From: Brucella haematophila
GTDB taxonomy: Bacteria > Pseudomonadota > Alphaproteobacteria > Rhizobiales > Rhizobiaceae
NCBI RefSeq assembly: GCF_005938105.1
Contig: NZ_VCPE01000015.1
Coordinates: 62,001-126,000, forward strand
Length of the DNA stretch: 64,000 nucleotides
Direction of reading: 5' to 3'
Numbering within the stretch: the stretch's first letter is position 1; each line of letters opens with the position of its first letter. A model generated the notes under the pieces. The model searched no databases, was not told the DNA's origin, and was given only the letters and a program-made list of their open reading frames with translations. The translations under genes were made by a program, and so were the position numbers. Positions 25,572 to 34,579 of the stretch are shown here, in pieces.

Positions 25572-27680
25572 TCATGCTTTTGCCTCGGTTGCCGCGGCTT
25601 CCGCCTGCATCTTGCGCACAATTTCATGGCTGGCAGCAGCCGTCTCGCTGCCGCCTTCGACATGAACTGTGGGATAAGCGATCTTGATACCATTTTCCTC
25701 GAAAGCCTTCTTGATCATCATGAAGGCTCGCCGCTTTATGCCGAACTGTGTGCCAGGCTTGGTCATCAGCTTCATCCGCAGCACGATCGAATACTCACCG
25801 AAACTATCGATACCCTGCATCTTCAAAGGCTCGATCGTGTCTGCCGCGAATTCCGGATCTACCGCCAGTTCCTGACCGATCTTCTTGACAAGCTTGCGGG
25901 CCAGTTCCACGTCCGATTCATGGGTAACCCCGATCGTCATCTTCTCAATCACCCAATCGCGGCTCATGTTCTGGATAGCGCCCAGCTGACCGAACGGGAC
26001 TGTAAAGACAGGCCCCCGATGGTGCCGCAGTCTTATCGAACGCAGACTGAAGGATTCCACCGTTCCTTTGTATGAACCGCTTTGGATATACTCTCCGACG
26101 CGAAACGCATCGTCGAGCATATAGAAAACCCCGCTCAGAATATCTTTGACCAGCGTTTGTGCGCCAAAACCAACGGCAACGCCGAAGATCCCGGCACCCG
26201 CGATCAGCGGCAGGATTTGTACGCCCATGCCCGATAGAATTGTCAGCACGGCCACAACGGCAATGAACGCGGCAAGCGCGTTGCGGAATATCGGCAACAG
26301 GGTACGCAGCCGACCCGAACGCGCCATCGCCGCGCCGCTGTTATCAGCTGGATCGATAGGCCTCAACTGATAGTCAATCAATGCCTTCGACAACTGCCAG
26401 AGCAGATCCGCAACTACAAGAATAATGATGGCGTTGAACGCGCCGTTGACCAGACGCTCGCCGAGCCCATTTCCCGAGAGTGCCGCGGCGCTGAATTTCC
26501 AAAGATAGGCCAGCCAGACGACCGCTGCCGCGATGACCAGCGCCCTCGCTCCTCGGGCGACAATGACATCGAATATTACGCCGATAGCGCCAGCCGGTTT
26601 GTCATTACCGGCAAGTGCCTGCGCAATCCGACCGGTACCACGCAGGACAGGCGGTAATGCAAGCGCATAGATACCAATCCATAACAGCCCGAGCATTCCG
26701 CCAACCCAGACCAGCCAAAGAGCAATCAGGAAGAGGGTCAGCAACATTCCTTTCAAAGCCGATGCGCGGTGATCAGGATGCCGCCAAGCCACCTCAATCG
26801 CTGCCGCTAACAGCCCAAGCCCCAACAGATATGATGCTATTTGTGCAACTTCCGGCGAAATGCCAACAGCGCGCATGATGCTGACCATTGCCCAGCCAAA
26901 CAGGAAAATACCGACCATAACGGTGATACGCTGACGCCAAAAATTTGCCGTTGCGACATTTGCTACGTCCACTTTTGGTCCAAGACCTATCTCGTTCATC
27001 GCGTCGTCGGACGGCTGATCTGGCGACGCCGAAAGCGGGATGGTCAACAGGATGGTGGCGGGAGTGCAGATGGCCCGCACCACGCGAAACGCGATAATAG
27101 CTATCAGGAGGGTCAATACGATCCTCCGCAACAATGGCGGCCATTCCAACGCAAGAAACGACCCGATACTGGCCAATGCGAAAGTTAGCAAAGCCGCCAG
27201 ATTGGTCAGGATTGCCTGCGGAACCAAATTTCGCCCACCGGATGGCGCTTCCTTCGGCAGAAACTGCCGAACCAGCCATTCAGCACCGAAACCCACCGCC
27301 ACCAACACGGCCACAATGAAGATCACAAGCCCCGGCCTGCCATCATTGACGTCGCGGGCGATTACATCGGCGCCATTCGCCAACTCTTGAGAAATGCGCG
27401 GCACGGCATCGGCAAGCCCTGCGATACGGTTGCGAACTGCACTTTCCCAACTCGCAAACATGTCGGAAAATGTCGGTGCAGCTGCGGGCGGCGGCGCGGC
27501 TTTACTTTCCAGCCAAGCCTTGACGTCCGGCTCATTGAGCACTTCAAGAAGCTGCCTCACTTTCTCAGGCGGCACCTCGGTGGGAGCCTTCTGCGCCCAC
27601 CCAGTGCTCTGCAGAATGGACAATGCGATCAATGTGATCAACGCCATCGTGCAAGTTCGCAGCGCCACCACAGTGCCCAT
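25572..27680 (-). CDS. large MscS-family mechanosensitive channel
   Basis: A 702-residue membrane protein. It has a signal peptide (LITLIALSILQSTGWA), a periplasmic helix-rich region, and about ten transmembrane helices. The MscS core follows: a pore helix around IAGAGIFGVAVGFGAQTLVK, the beta domain DDAFRVGEYIQSGSYKGTVE and FTVPFGQLG, and a mixed C-terminal domain. MscS channels open under membrane tension and release osmolytes. It stands alone, with about 260 bases to the upstream locus and a 670-base gap on the other side. There is no sign of disruption. Confidence 0.92.
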   Translation of the reverse strand: MGTVVALRTCTMALITLIALSILQSTGWAQKAPTEVPPEKVRQLLEVLNEPDVKAWLESKAAPPPAAAPTFSDMFASWESAVRNRIAGLADAVPRISQELANGADVIARDVNDGRPGLVIFIVAVLVAVGFGAEWLVRQFLPKEAPSGGRNLVPQAILTNLAALLTFALASIGSFLALEWPPLLRRIVLTLLIAIIAFRVVRAICTPATILLTIPLSASPDQPSDDAMNEIGLGPKVDVANVATANFWRQRITVMVGIFLFGWAMVSIMRAVGISPEVAQIASYLLGLGLLAAAIEVAWRHPDHRASALKGMLLTLFLIALWLVWVGGMLGLLWIGIYALALPPVLRGTGRIAQALAGNDKPAGAIGVIFDVIVARGARALVIAAAVVWLAYLWKFSAAALSGNGLGERLVNGAFNAIIILVVADLLWQLSKALIDYQLRPIDPADNSGAAMARSGRLRTLLPIFRNALAAFIAVVAVLTILSGMGVQILPLIAGAGIFGVAVGFGAQTLVKDILSGVFYMLDDAFRVGEYIQSGSYKGTVESFSLRSIRLRHHRGPVFTVPFGQLGAIQNMSRDWVIEKMTIGVTHESDVELARKLVKKIGQELAVDPEFAADTIEPLKMQGIDSFGEYSIVLRMKLMTKPGTQFGIKRRAFMMIKKAFEENGIKIAYPTVHVEGGSETAAASHEIVRKMQAEAAATEAKA

Positions 27681-28355
27681 CGCTAGCGCTCCTGGATCGC
27701 AGCATTAACCTCCAGCCGTATGGGCGCTTCATAAACCCTGACGACTGAACAGCGCGAGAAACCACGGTGCCTCAAACCCATCTTCCCCTCCTTGTGTGTT
27801 CAAAACCATCCAAAGGTGGGCTTGAACCGTTCATAAGGCGACACTTATGCAAGATTGAAGTAACGGCAAAGAAAGTGCAATAGGGATTTATTCTTGAGGA
27901 ATGCATCAGCCCGCATTTTTATCATATAGTATTGTATTCTGGAGTTTTTAATAGCTATTATTTTGGATAAACGGCAGTGCTGAATACACTTTCCGTCCCT
28001 CTGTTCCGGCTCTCATGCGAGCATCTCTTTCTGACCAACAGCTACTTTTTGGGTAATCGAACTGCGGTCAGCGATAATGGTTATCGCAGAAGCCAGTGTT
28101 ACTACCACGTCACGTTTGCGCGCGCAGATAACGCGTAAGAATTCTCCATTCTTCACTACGTTCAGCAGGCGCGCAACGCCTCAACAAACTCCCGCTATAC
28201 GGACCCATAATTTTAGACTATAGTAGTATAACTACTTAATAACCTGGTTACGTTGGCGTTCTCGAGCAGAAGAGTTGGCGGATCACAGCGCTCCTTATTG
28301 TCATCATCTTTGATGAAGCGCTTGGCATGTGCCGACAATGGGGAGCTGGATCAGC
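27681..28355. other. intergenic region with a Fur-like palindrome
   Basis: 675 bases between divergent genes without a supportable coding frame. The base composition is clearly more AT-rich from about 27,880 to 28,240 than in the flanking genes. A perfect 7-3-7 palindrome GCGATAATGGTTATCGC lies at 28072-28088; its core GATAATGGTTATC resembles a Fur-type half-site pair. No RNA gene was recognised. Confidence 0.45.
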
Positions 28356-28826
28356 ATGGATCAAGTAGCGGATACCGTGCACAAAGCGGCGGTTGGGCAT
28401 CTACCTTCTTTTATCACTCCACCCGGACAGAGCGATGTGCTTCTGAACATCGTGATCGTCTTTCTTATTTGTGTCGTGTTCTTGACTGGCGTCCTCTACT
28501 TGAGGCTCCACGCGCTGCCGGAACAAATCGCACACAGGACGCATAAAGTTCAAATTCAATTGGTCGCAGTTCTGGGGCTAATCTCACTCTTCACCCATAA
28601 CCAGCTCTTCTGGATCGCAGCATTATTGATTGCGATGGCAGAGTTGCCGGATTTCCTTTCGCCAATAACATCCATGGCCAGATCTCTGCGGATTATCGTC
28701 CGGCATGGGTTTCCCCTTCCGCCAACACCAGTAACTCCGACAGGTACACCCCCCTCGCAGGAGACGGCGCAGGTGATCCCCGCTGCACCTGACGGAACCA
28801 ATGAGAAAAAGCAGGAGCAAGAATAA
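28356..28826 (+). CDS. small inner-membrane protein paired with HlyD adaptor
   Basis: About 156 residues. There are two to three hydrophobic segments (LLNIVIVFLICVVFLTGVLY, then LVAVLGLISLF and LFWIAALLIAMAEL) and a Pro/Thr/Gln/Lys-rich cytosolic tail. I prefer the ATG at 28356, ten bases after GGGGAG, over the in-frame ATG at 28329. The stop overlaps the HlyD gene start (TAATG), so the two are coupled. No domain is recognised. Such small partners often accompany adaptor proteins of the EmrA/YibH kind. Confidence 0.7.
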   Translation: MDQVADTVHKAAVGHLPSFITPPGQSDVLLNIVIVFLICVVFLTGVLYLRLHALPEQIAHRTHKVQIQLVAVLGLISLFTHNQLFWIAALLIAMAELPDFLSPITSMARSLRIIVRHGFPLPPTPVTPTGTPPSQETAQVIPAAPDGTNEKKQEQE

Positions 28827-30052
28827 TGTTGGAATTCTTGCTTTGCTCTCTGGTTACAATATTCCCGGACTATTTGTTCCGCCGATATCGTCAAGGAAAA
28901 CGGATAGGGAGAGAGATTACAATCTACTCCGTCTGGTTTGAACTCAGATGGGGGATTACTGCCTGCATCATCCTGACTGTCTCTCTGATCACCATGATCT
29001 TCTACTTTCACCCATCTACATCCAATGCCACTGCGGCATTTCGGACGGTGACAATCCTCCCCGAAATAAGTGGACGCGTAGATCAGGTTTACGTGACCCG
29101 TAATCAAAAGGTGAAAGCTGGAGAGCCATTATTCAAACTGGATAGCAGTCAGCAGAAGGCAGCGCTTGAAACAGCGCAAAAGCGCATTGCCGAAATAGAT
29201 GCGGAGATGCTCGTTGCCAAAAGCGATCTCGTTGCAGCAGATGCGCGTATCAAGCAGGCCGAGGCCGCCTTCCTGCAAGCGAAGAACGACGTAAACACCC
29301 AAGCCGAACTGCAACGTCGCAATGTGGCCGCCCGCAACGAGGTTGAAAGGCTCCAGTCTATTGCTGATGGAAAAGCCAGTGAGCTTGCAGCAGCGGCGGC
29401 CACCAAACAAACGCTCGAAACCAAGCTTGCCACATTGCTTCCTGCCCAAAAGGCGAGCGCCGAAGCCTCCGCCGATCAAGCTAAAGTGGAACTCAATAAA
29501 ACCATCGTCAAAGTAGGTGTTACAGGCACCGTTCAACAGTTTACACTCAGGGTCGGTGAAGTCGTCAACCCGCTACTTCGACCTGCCGGAGTGCTGGTTC
29601 CTGAAACGGCGGGCAGGCTCGGACTTGTCGCTGGTTTCGGTCAAATCGAAGCCCAAGTCATGAAGCCCGGTATGATTGCGGAAGCGACGTGCATAGGCAA
29701 ACCATTCACAATCATTCCGATGGTTGTGACGGAAGTGCAGGATGTGATTGCAGGCGGACAAGTCCGGGCAAGCGACCAGCTTGTTGATGTAAAGCAGCTC
29801 TCAACGCCCGGGACAATCACGGTCACACTCGAACCACTTTACGAAGGCCAGCTCGCTGATATTCCACCTGGTAGTAGCTGTATTGCCAATGCTTACACCA
29901 GCAATCACGAAGAGCTTCAATCGGGCAAGGCCGGGACGATGAGATCGATCTTCCTACATGCCGTCGACGCGACCGCACTGGTTCATGCCATGATCTTGCG
30001 AATTCAAGCGGTCATGTTGCCGGTACGCACACTTGTACTCTCCGGCCATTGA
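28826..30052 (+). CDS. HlyD-family membrane fusion protein
   Basis: 408 residues. It has two N-terminal hydrophobic segments, one at the extreme N-terminus and one around ITACIILTVSLITMIFYF. A lipoyl/barrel-sandwich half follows (TVTILPEISGRVDQVYVTRNQKVKAGEPLFKLD), then a long alpha-helical hairpin rich in Ala, Lys and Glu (about 110-220), the second lipoyl half (IVKVGVTGTVQQFTLRVGEVV) and a beta barrel. Adaptors of this type bridge an inner-membrane exporter to an outer-membrane channel. No exporter or TolC-like gene is adjacent; only the small membrane protein precedes it. Confidence 0.88.
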   Translation: MLEFLLCSLVTIFPDYLFRRYRQGKRIGREITIYSVWFELRWGITACIILTVSLITMIFYFHPSTSNATAAFRTVTILPEISGRVDQVYVTRNQKVKAGEPLFKLDSSQQKAALETAQKRIAEIDAEMLVAKSDLVAADARIKQAEAAFLQAKNDVNTQAELQRRNVAARNEVERLQSIADGKASELAAAAATKQTLETKLATLLPAQKASAEASADQAKVELNKTIVKVGVTGTVQQFTLRVGEVVNPLLRPAGVLVPETAGRLGLVAGFGQIEAQVMKPGMIAEATCIGKPFTIIPMVVTEVQDVIAGGQVRASDQLVDVKQLSTPGTITVTLEPLYEGQLADIPPGSSCIANAYTSNHEELQSGKAGTMRSIFLHAVDATALVHAMILRIQAVMLPVRTLVLSGH

Positions 30053-30121
30053 CACGGGCTGGTTACGCACAAGACAGCGGGGTACCACTGCAAAAGAGTT
30101 GCCCACAATGGTGTTGCCTTA

Positions 30122-30865
30122 CTATGCCGCGGAGTTGATTTGTGAACGAAGGAAATTGCGCGTTTCAAGTTCGCGTGGATTGTCGAATATTTGATCGGGC
30201 GCTCCTTGTTCAACCAGCACACCTTTTGAAAGAAAGCAGATACGGGTCGAAACCTCTCGTGCAAATGCCATCTCATGCGTGGCCATCAGAATAGTCATTC
30301 CATTCCGGGCCAGTTCACGCACCAAATCCAGGACTTCCCGCACAAGAGCCGGGTCAAGCGCTGATGTAATCTCGTCCATCAGCAATACGGACGGCCGCAT
30401 AATCATCGCCCTGACAATCGCCACACGTTGTTGTTGCCCACCTGACAACTGGTCAGGACGCGACTTGGCCTTATGATCGAGGCCAACACGTTTCAGCATA
30501 GCCATTGCTTCGACAGTCGCTTCGTCACGCGATAGAAACCGCGTCCGAACCGGTGAAAGAATAATGTTCTCAAGTACGGTCAGATGAGGGAAAAGGTTGA
30601 AACTCTGAAAGATCATACCGACGCGCCGTCGCAGACGCACAAGATCTACGCCGAGCCCAGTGACAACATCGCCTTGTAGTGCGATTTGCCCAGAGTCAAT
30701 CGCCTCCAAACCGTTTATGCAACGCAGCAAAGTCGATTTTCCGGAACCAGACGCACCAATCAGACAGACAACCTCATGGGCATTGATGGAGAGATTGATG
30801 CCCTTGAGCACCGAAAATGTTCCATAAGATTTCTCGACGTTTGATATCTCGATGAACGCACTCAT
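30122..30865 (-). CDS. amino-acid ABC transporter ATPase (GlnQ/HisP type)
   Basis: A 247-residue ATPase with Walker A GASGSGKSTLL, signature LSGGQQQRVAIVRA, Walker B VLLMDEITSALD and the H-loop MATHEMAFA. The conserved RRRVGMIFQSFNLFPHLTVLEN Q-loop is typical of the polar amino-acid family. The start is MSAFIEI at 30865, overlapping the permease stop; a longer frame to 30958 would run through the permease gene. It is the last gene of an operon whose binding-protein gene is broken by the IS at 32652. Confidence 0.9.
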   Translation of the reverse strand: MSAFIEISNVEKSYGTFSVLKGINLSINAHEVVCLIGASGSGKSTLLRCINGLEAIDSGQIALQGDVVTGLGVDLVRLRRRVGMIFQSFNLFPHLTVLENIILSPVRTRFLSRDEATVEAMAMLKRVGLDHKAKSRPDQLSGGQQQRVAIVRAMIMRPSVLLMDEITSALDPALVREVLDLVRELARNGMTILMATHEMAFAREVSTRICFLSKGVLVEQGAPDQIFDNPRELETRNFLRSQINSAA

Positions 30866-31974
30866 GAAGAGCCAACCTTTGCGCTCCTGGCGCGTCGTGC
30901 GAGAAGGTAATCGACGAAACGCGTCTGCGGAATTGTGATGAGGATAAAGAAGATACAAACCGTCGTGACAGCGGACAGATTGTAGTGGTTGGCTGAATAG
31001 ATTTTGGCCTGCGCGAACGCATCGATGATCCCAACGATGTTAACCAGCGCCGTGTCCTTTTGTAGCGCTACAAAGCCGCCAAGCAAAGGTGGGACAACCC
31101 GCCCGATACCCTGAGGAAGGATCACGTGTAACAACGCGTGCCGCGGCGTCAGCCCCAATGAAAGGGCGGTCGAGTACTGGCTGGGATGAACCGATTCAAT
31201 ACCGGCGCGAAATATTTCGGCGTTGTAGGCCGCATGGGTCATAGCCAGTGCAATGACGGCATAGACAACGGGATTTGCCTCACTGATGACTGGTATTTCC
31301 GCGAGCGGCAGGCCAAAGCAAATCAGATAAATGACGACCACCGCAGGAAGTCCGCGAAACAGGTCGATGTAGCCAATGGCCAGCAGTCGAACTGGAGCCA
31401 TGCCTCTCCCCGGCAATAGTCGGCCGAGGGCAAACAACAGCCCAAAGATCAGCGCCAGAATTTCCGCACCAATTGCCAGCGAAATATTGATCGTAAATGC
31501 TTTCGCAGTTTCGACCGTGCTGGTTTTGATGAGTTCACCGCGCAGAAACGTATCGCGAATTGCACCATCGCTGACCGTCAGGAAAAAGCCTGTTGCGACA
31601 AGCACGGCCATGAATATGGAAAGGCCAATTGCGATTGAAGCATAATCGCGAGACTTTTGTGCAAGTGCGCGCGCTTCAACCACATTACCTTGCCGCCAGC
31701 ACTCCGCTGCCCTGCTCGCTTTCATAAAACTGGAAGCCAGAGAAGGAAAGAGGATCAACGCAATGACTGCCGCCACGGCAAGGCCGGATAGCGAGGGCGC
31801 GGCACTGCCAAACTGCGGCGCAGCATTCGAAGCAACCAGAGCAGCACTGGCAACAACCACCAGGACCATGCTCAATGCGACGATCTTTATCTGTATCGTC
31901 GGTGGTGGCGGCGCCATGTCGCCTTGTTTCAACAGGGTATTTGAAAACGACATTTCTGTCTCAAGCGCAGCCAT
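30862..31974 (-). CDS. amino-acid ABC transporter permease, N-terminally extended
   Basis: 370 residues. The HisM-type permease core occupies about 150-355: TAKAFTINISLAIGAEILAL, the EAA loop YSTALSLGLTPRHALLHVILPQGIGRV and the last helix. The first 150 residues add three to four hydrophobic segments and a charged loop, more than the usual family size of 220-250. An early ALVASNAAPQF region lies between helices. It is four bases downstream of the truncated binding-protein gene and overlaps the ATPase gene. It probably has no functional partner binding protein here. Confidence 0.88.
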   Translation of the reverse strand: MAALETEMSFSNTLLKQGDMAPPPPTIQIKIVALSMVLVVVASAALVASNAAPQFGSAAPSLSGLAVAAVIALILFPSLASSFMKASRAAECWRQGNVVEARALAQKSRDYASIAIGLSIFMAVLVATGFFLTVSDGAIRDTFLRGELIKTSTVETAKAFTINISLAIGAEILALIFGLLFALGRLLPGRGMAPVRLLAIGYIDLFRGLPAVVVIYLICFGLPLAEIPVISEANPVVYAVIALAMTHAAYNAEIFRAGIESVHPSQYSTALSLGLTPRHALLHVILPQGIGRVVPPLLGGFVALQKDTALVNIVGIIDAFAQAKIYSANHYNLSAVTTVCIFFILITIPQTRFVDYLLARRARSAKVGSS

Positions 31975-31977
31975 GGA

Positions 31978-32651
31978 TTACTGCGCTTTCCAAAGCGGCA
32001 GGTCATTGGGGTTCCCGCCCATGAATGGCGAGAATTGCTCCTCAACCAAGCTGTCGAGGCGACCTTCAGCACGCAAATCCGCAATAATCGTGTTGACGAT
32101 TGCCGTATTCGACGACCCCTTCGGGAGGAGTATCGAAGCGTCCCCACCCACCTCATACTGGCCGATGACCTTCAACTTGTTGTTCGTTTGCTTCGCCGCG
32201 ATCATTGACAGCGTTGTGTCCAGAAGGACCGCATCGATTTGGCGCGCCCTTAAAGCGGTCACCATGTCATTGATGCTTTGGAACTGCGCTACAGTTTCTT
32301 TGGGTTTCAGCACGTCCGAAACGAATTTCTCCTGAATCGAACCGATCAGGATACCAATCTTTGCATCCTTGATCGTTTCAGGAGTGATATCGTTCTTCGC
32401 GCGCACAAGAACACCTGTATTGACGCGAAGATAAGGGTCGCTGAAATCAGCGACAGCCTCGCGAGCCGGCGTTTTGAAAAGCTGCATGATTGCGACATCG
32501 TAATTCTTGGTCCGTCCCGTAATCAAAGCATCAAAGGAGACATTTTTTACGCTGACGCTTGGCAGGCCTCCACGATGGGCAATCTCGGCAGCAAGACAGT
32601 AGGAGTAGCCACTTTTGATATCCTGAGCGGTATGTCCGTCGTCGAATGATT
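31978..32651 (-). pseudogene. amino-acid ABC binding protein, N-terminus removed by IS
   Basis: The minus-strand frame is open from the IS edge and reads SFDDGHTAQDIKSGYSYCLA, then VSFDALITGR, YDVAIMQLF, VADFSDPYLRVNTGVLVRA, and the C-terminal lobe to GGNPNDLPLWKAQ. These are the ligand-binding segments of a family 3 polar amino-acid binding protein (about 224 codons remain of the usual 270-290). The signal peptide and first strand are missing, and the sequence changes abruptly into the IS end at 32652. An internal TTG at 32526 gives a 182-residue frame, but that product could not be exported. Confidence 0.85.
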
Positions 32652-32706
32652 TGAGACTATTTGTGTTTTTGAAGATTGGAGTTTCCGGCTCGGTTTGGGG
32701 TTTGAT

Positions 32707-33687
32707 TTAAGCGGCTTTGGCCTGGTGGTTCAAGCGGCGTTTTCTGATGGTGTCTCGTTTGATCCTTTCGCGTTCGAGCAGGATGGTCTGTGCGCGTCCG
32801 AAGTAGACGTCGGCGGGAGTGAGATTGTCGAGGCTCTCATGGTAACGGCGATGATTGTAATGCTCGACGAAGGCTGCAATCTGGGCTTCGAGGTCCTCCT
32901 TGAAGAAGTAGTTTTCAAGCAGGATGCGGTTCTTCAGCGTCTGGTGCCAGCGTTCGATTTTCCCTTGCGTCTGCGGGTGGCCGGGAGCGCCGTGAACCTG
33001 GTCGATCTTGTATTTCTCCAGCCATTCGCCGAGATCGGAGGCGACGTAACACGAACCGTTGTCCGACAGCAGACGCGGCCGGTGCTCAACCTTGACCTTG
33101 TCACAGCCTGAGGCGGCCAATGCAAGATCGAGTGTATCGGTGACGTCATCCACCTTCATGCTGGTGCACAGCTTCCAGGCGATGATGTAACGGGAATAAT
33201 CGTCGAGGATGGTCGATAGGTAAAACCATCCCCAGCCGATGACCTTCAGGTAGGTGAAGTCGGTTTGCCACATCTCGTTCGGCCTCGTGGTCTTGTCCTT
33301 GAACTCGTCATTGGCCTTGATGACAATATAGGCTGGCGACGTGATCAGGTCGTGAGCCTTGAGTAAGCGATAGACCGAAGCCTCTGATACAAAATAACTT
33401 TCCGTATCAGTGAACTTCACCGCCAGTTCACGCGGTGACAGGTCGGCATGATCGAGCGCCAGTGCGATGATGCGATCCCGGATATCGTCAGGGATACGAT
33501 TCCACACCCGCGAAGCTGCGGACGTCCGCTCTTCCAGTCCTTCGACACCGTGGGCAAGGAACCGACTATACCATCGATAGAAGGTCGGCCTTGGAATGCC
33601 CAGCTTGTCGAGAGTTTGCCTGGCTGACAAATGCGACTGCTCCACAAGCCGGATGATCTCAAGCTTTTCGGTGGCGGGATATCTCAT
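32707..33687 (-). CDS. IS3-family transposase OrfB (DDE integrase)
   Basis: 326 residues. There is a helix-turn-helix/HTH_21-like N-terminal part (ARQTLDKLGIPRPTFYRWY), then an rve integrase core. The DDE residues are Asp in MWQTDFTYLKV, Asp in RLLSDNGSCY and Glu in GKIERWHQTLK. The C-terminal basic tail has the YNHRRYHESL motif typical of IS3 group transposases. The frame appears intact. Its ATG overlaps the orfA stop by four bases, and the frame stays open upstream to the slippery site, so an OrfAB fusion by -1 frameshift is possible. Confidence 0.92.
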   Translation of the reverse strand: MRYPATEKLEIIRLVEQSHLSARQTLDKLGIPRPTFYRWYSRFLAHGVEGLEERTSAASRVWNRIPDDIRDRIIALALDHADLSPRELAVKFTDTESYFVSEASVYRLLKAHDLITSPAYIVIKANDEFKDKTTRPNEMWQTDFTYLKVIGWGWFYLSTILDDYSRYIIAWKLCTSMKVDDVTDTLDLALAASGCDKVKVEHRPRLLSDNGSCYVASDLGEWLEKYKIDQVHGAPGHPQTQGKIERWHQTLKNRILLENYFFKEDLEAQIAAFVEHYNHRRYHESLDNLTPADVYFGRAQTILLERERIKRDTIRKRRLNHQAKAA

Positions 33688-34058
33688 TCGTCGTCGCCCC
33701 CATCCCCGATCATGCTTTTTTTGAGCAGGCGGTTTTCCAGGGTGACGTCGGCTAATGCCTCCTTCAGGTCACGGCTTTCACGACGCAGCGCTTTTACTTC
33801 GTCGCTGGTGGCAGAACGGGCGGTGTCGCCTGCAAGGCGCTTCTTGCCAGCTTCAAGGAATTCCTTCGACCAGCTATAATACAGGCTCTCTGCAATCCCT
33901 TCGCGGCGGCAGATCGCAGCAATGCTGTCTTCCCCGCGCAGACCTTCCAGAACAATACGGATTTTATCCTCGGCCGAATAATGTTTACGCGTGGCACGAC
34001 GGATATCTTTGATCGTCTTCTCCGCAGAAGACGTTTGGGGAACGGGTTTCTGTCTCAT
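33684..34058 (-). CDS. IS3-family transposase OrfA (HTH protein)
   Basis: 124 residues with the transposase_8-type helix-turn-helix (KHYSAEDKIRIVLEGLRGEDSIAAICRREGIAESLYYSW) and a C-terminal leucine-zipper-like helix (LRRESRDLKEALADVTLENRLLKK). It binds the element ends and controls transposition. I start at 34058 (MRQKPVP), preceded by AAAGGA; the longer frame to 34109 begins at the inverted repeat. The stop TGA overlaps the OrfB start codon. Confidence 0.9.
   Translation of the reverse strand: MRQKPVPQTSSAEKTIKDIRRATRKHYSAEDKIRIVLEGLRGEDSIAAICRREGIAESLYYSWSKEFLEAGKKRLAGDTARSATSDEVKALRRESRDLKEALADVTLENRLLKKSMIGDGGDDE
33716..33722 (-). promoter_or_regulatory. programmed -1 frameshift slippery run
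   Basis: Seven consecutive A on the minus strand followed by G (A7G), about 30 bases before the orfA stop. Shifting back one base here enters the OrfB frame, which has no stop between this point and the OrfB ATG. This is the usual arrangement that produces the active OrfAB transposase in IS3 elements. Confidence 0.7.
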
Positions 34059-34105
34059 CTTTGCGTCCTTTGATAAAGCTATGATGAGCCGAAAACCCTC
34101 TCTTC

Positions 34106-34579
34106 TCAATTAATACAATTTGGTCTCATGGGCGTTGATGTCGGACACGCAAAGGGCGAAAAACTCCGCCGCGCACCGATGAGAAAAACGATAGCTGCGG
34201 CAAGAGCGCTACCGATCAGCGCAACGGTGTCGCGGCTAAAACCTGCAAGCGTTGGAAATGCAAGCATGGTGACGACCAGTGCCAGATTGGCCCCCGCCGA
34301 AATGCCCAGCGTCGTTGGCGAAGCCAGAGGGTTACGCAGCACCTGCTGCAACAAAGTACCTGCCAGTGCCAGTGCGGCACCACCTGTCAACGCCGTCACC
34401 AGACGCGGTAATGTCGAATAGGCAAGCATGATAAATCGCGGATCGTAGTCTGTGCTAGGCACGAACAATCTGTCTATGTCCGGGGCGATGCCATGCCAAG
34501 CCAATAATCCGCCCGAAAGCAGAAGGGCAGCAGCAATCAGCGGCGCCAAACCGTTTGATGATGAAGCAAGACGGATCAT
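34106..34579 (-). pseudogene. FecCD-type siderophore permease, truncated by IS
   Basis: Reading from MIRLASSSNG at 34579 (its start overlaps the binding-protein stop), the frame encodes the first 150 residues of an iron-siderophore permease: a first helix, YSTLPRLVTALTGGAALALAGTLLQQ, RNPLASPTTLGISAGANLAL and two more helices. The reading then enters the IS end at 34128 and stops within seven codons (34106-34108). A complete FecCD protein needs about 330 residues (650-700 for a double FhuB-type one), so at least half is missing. The N-terminal extension to 34705 in the raw frame lies inside the upstream gene. Confidence 0.88.

Larger units (their letters stand above)
32652..34128 (-). mobile_element. 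IS3-family insertion sequence (complete)
   Basis: A 1477-base element. Its ends are imperfect inverted repeats: both start TGAGAC and reach a GGCTC block about 35-40 bases in (32652-32689 and 34089-34128). It carries orfA and orfB with a slippery A-run for the classic -1 frameshift. The three bases outside each end (ATT on the left, TGG on the right) do not match, so no target duplication is visible. The flanking sequences are two unrelated truncated genes. Confidence 0.88.
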
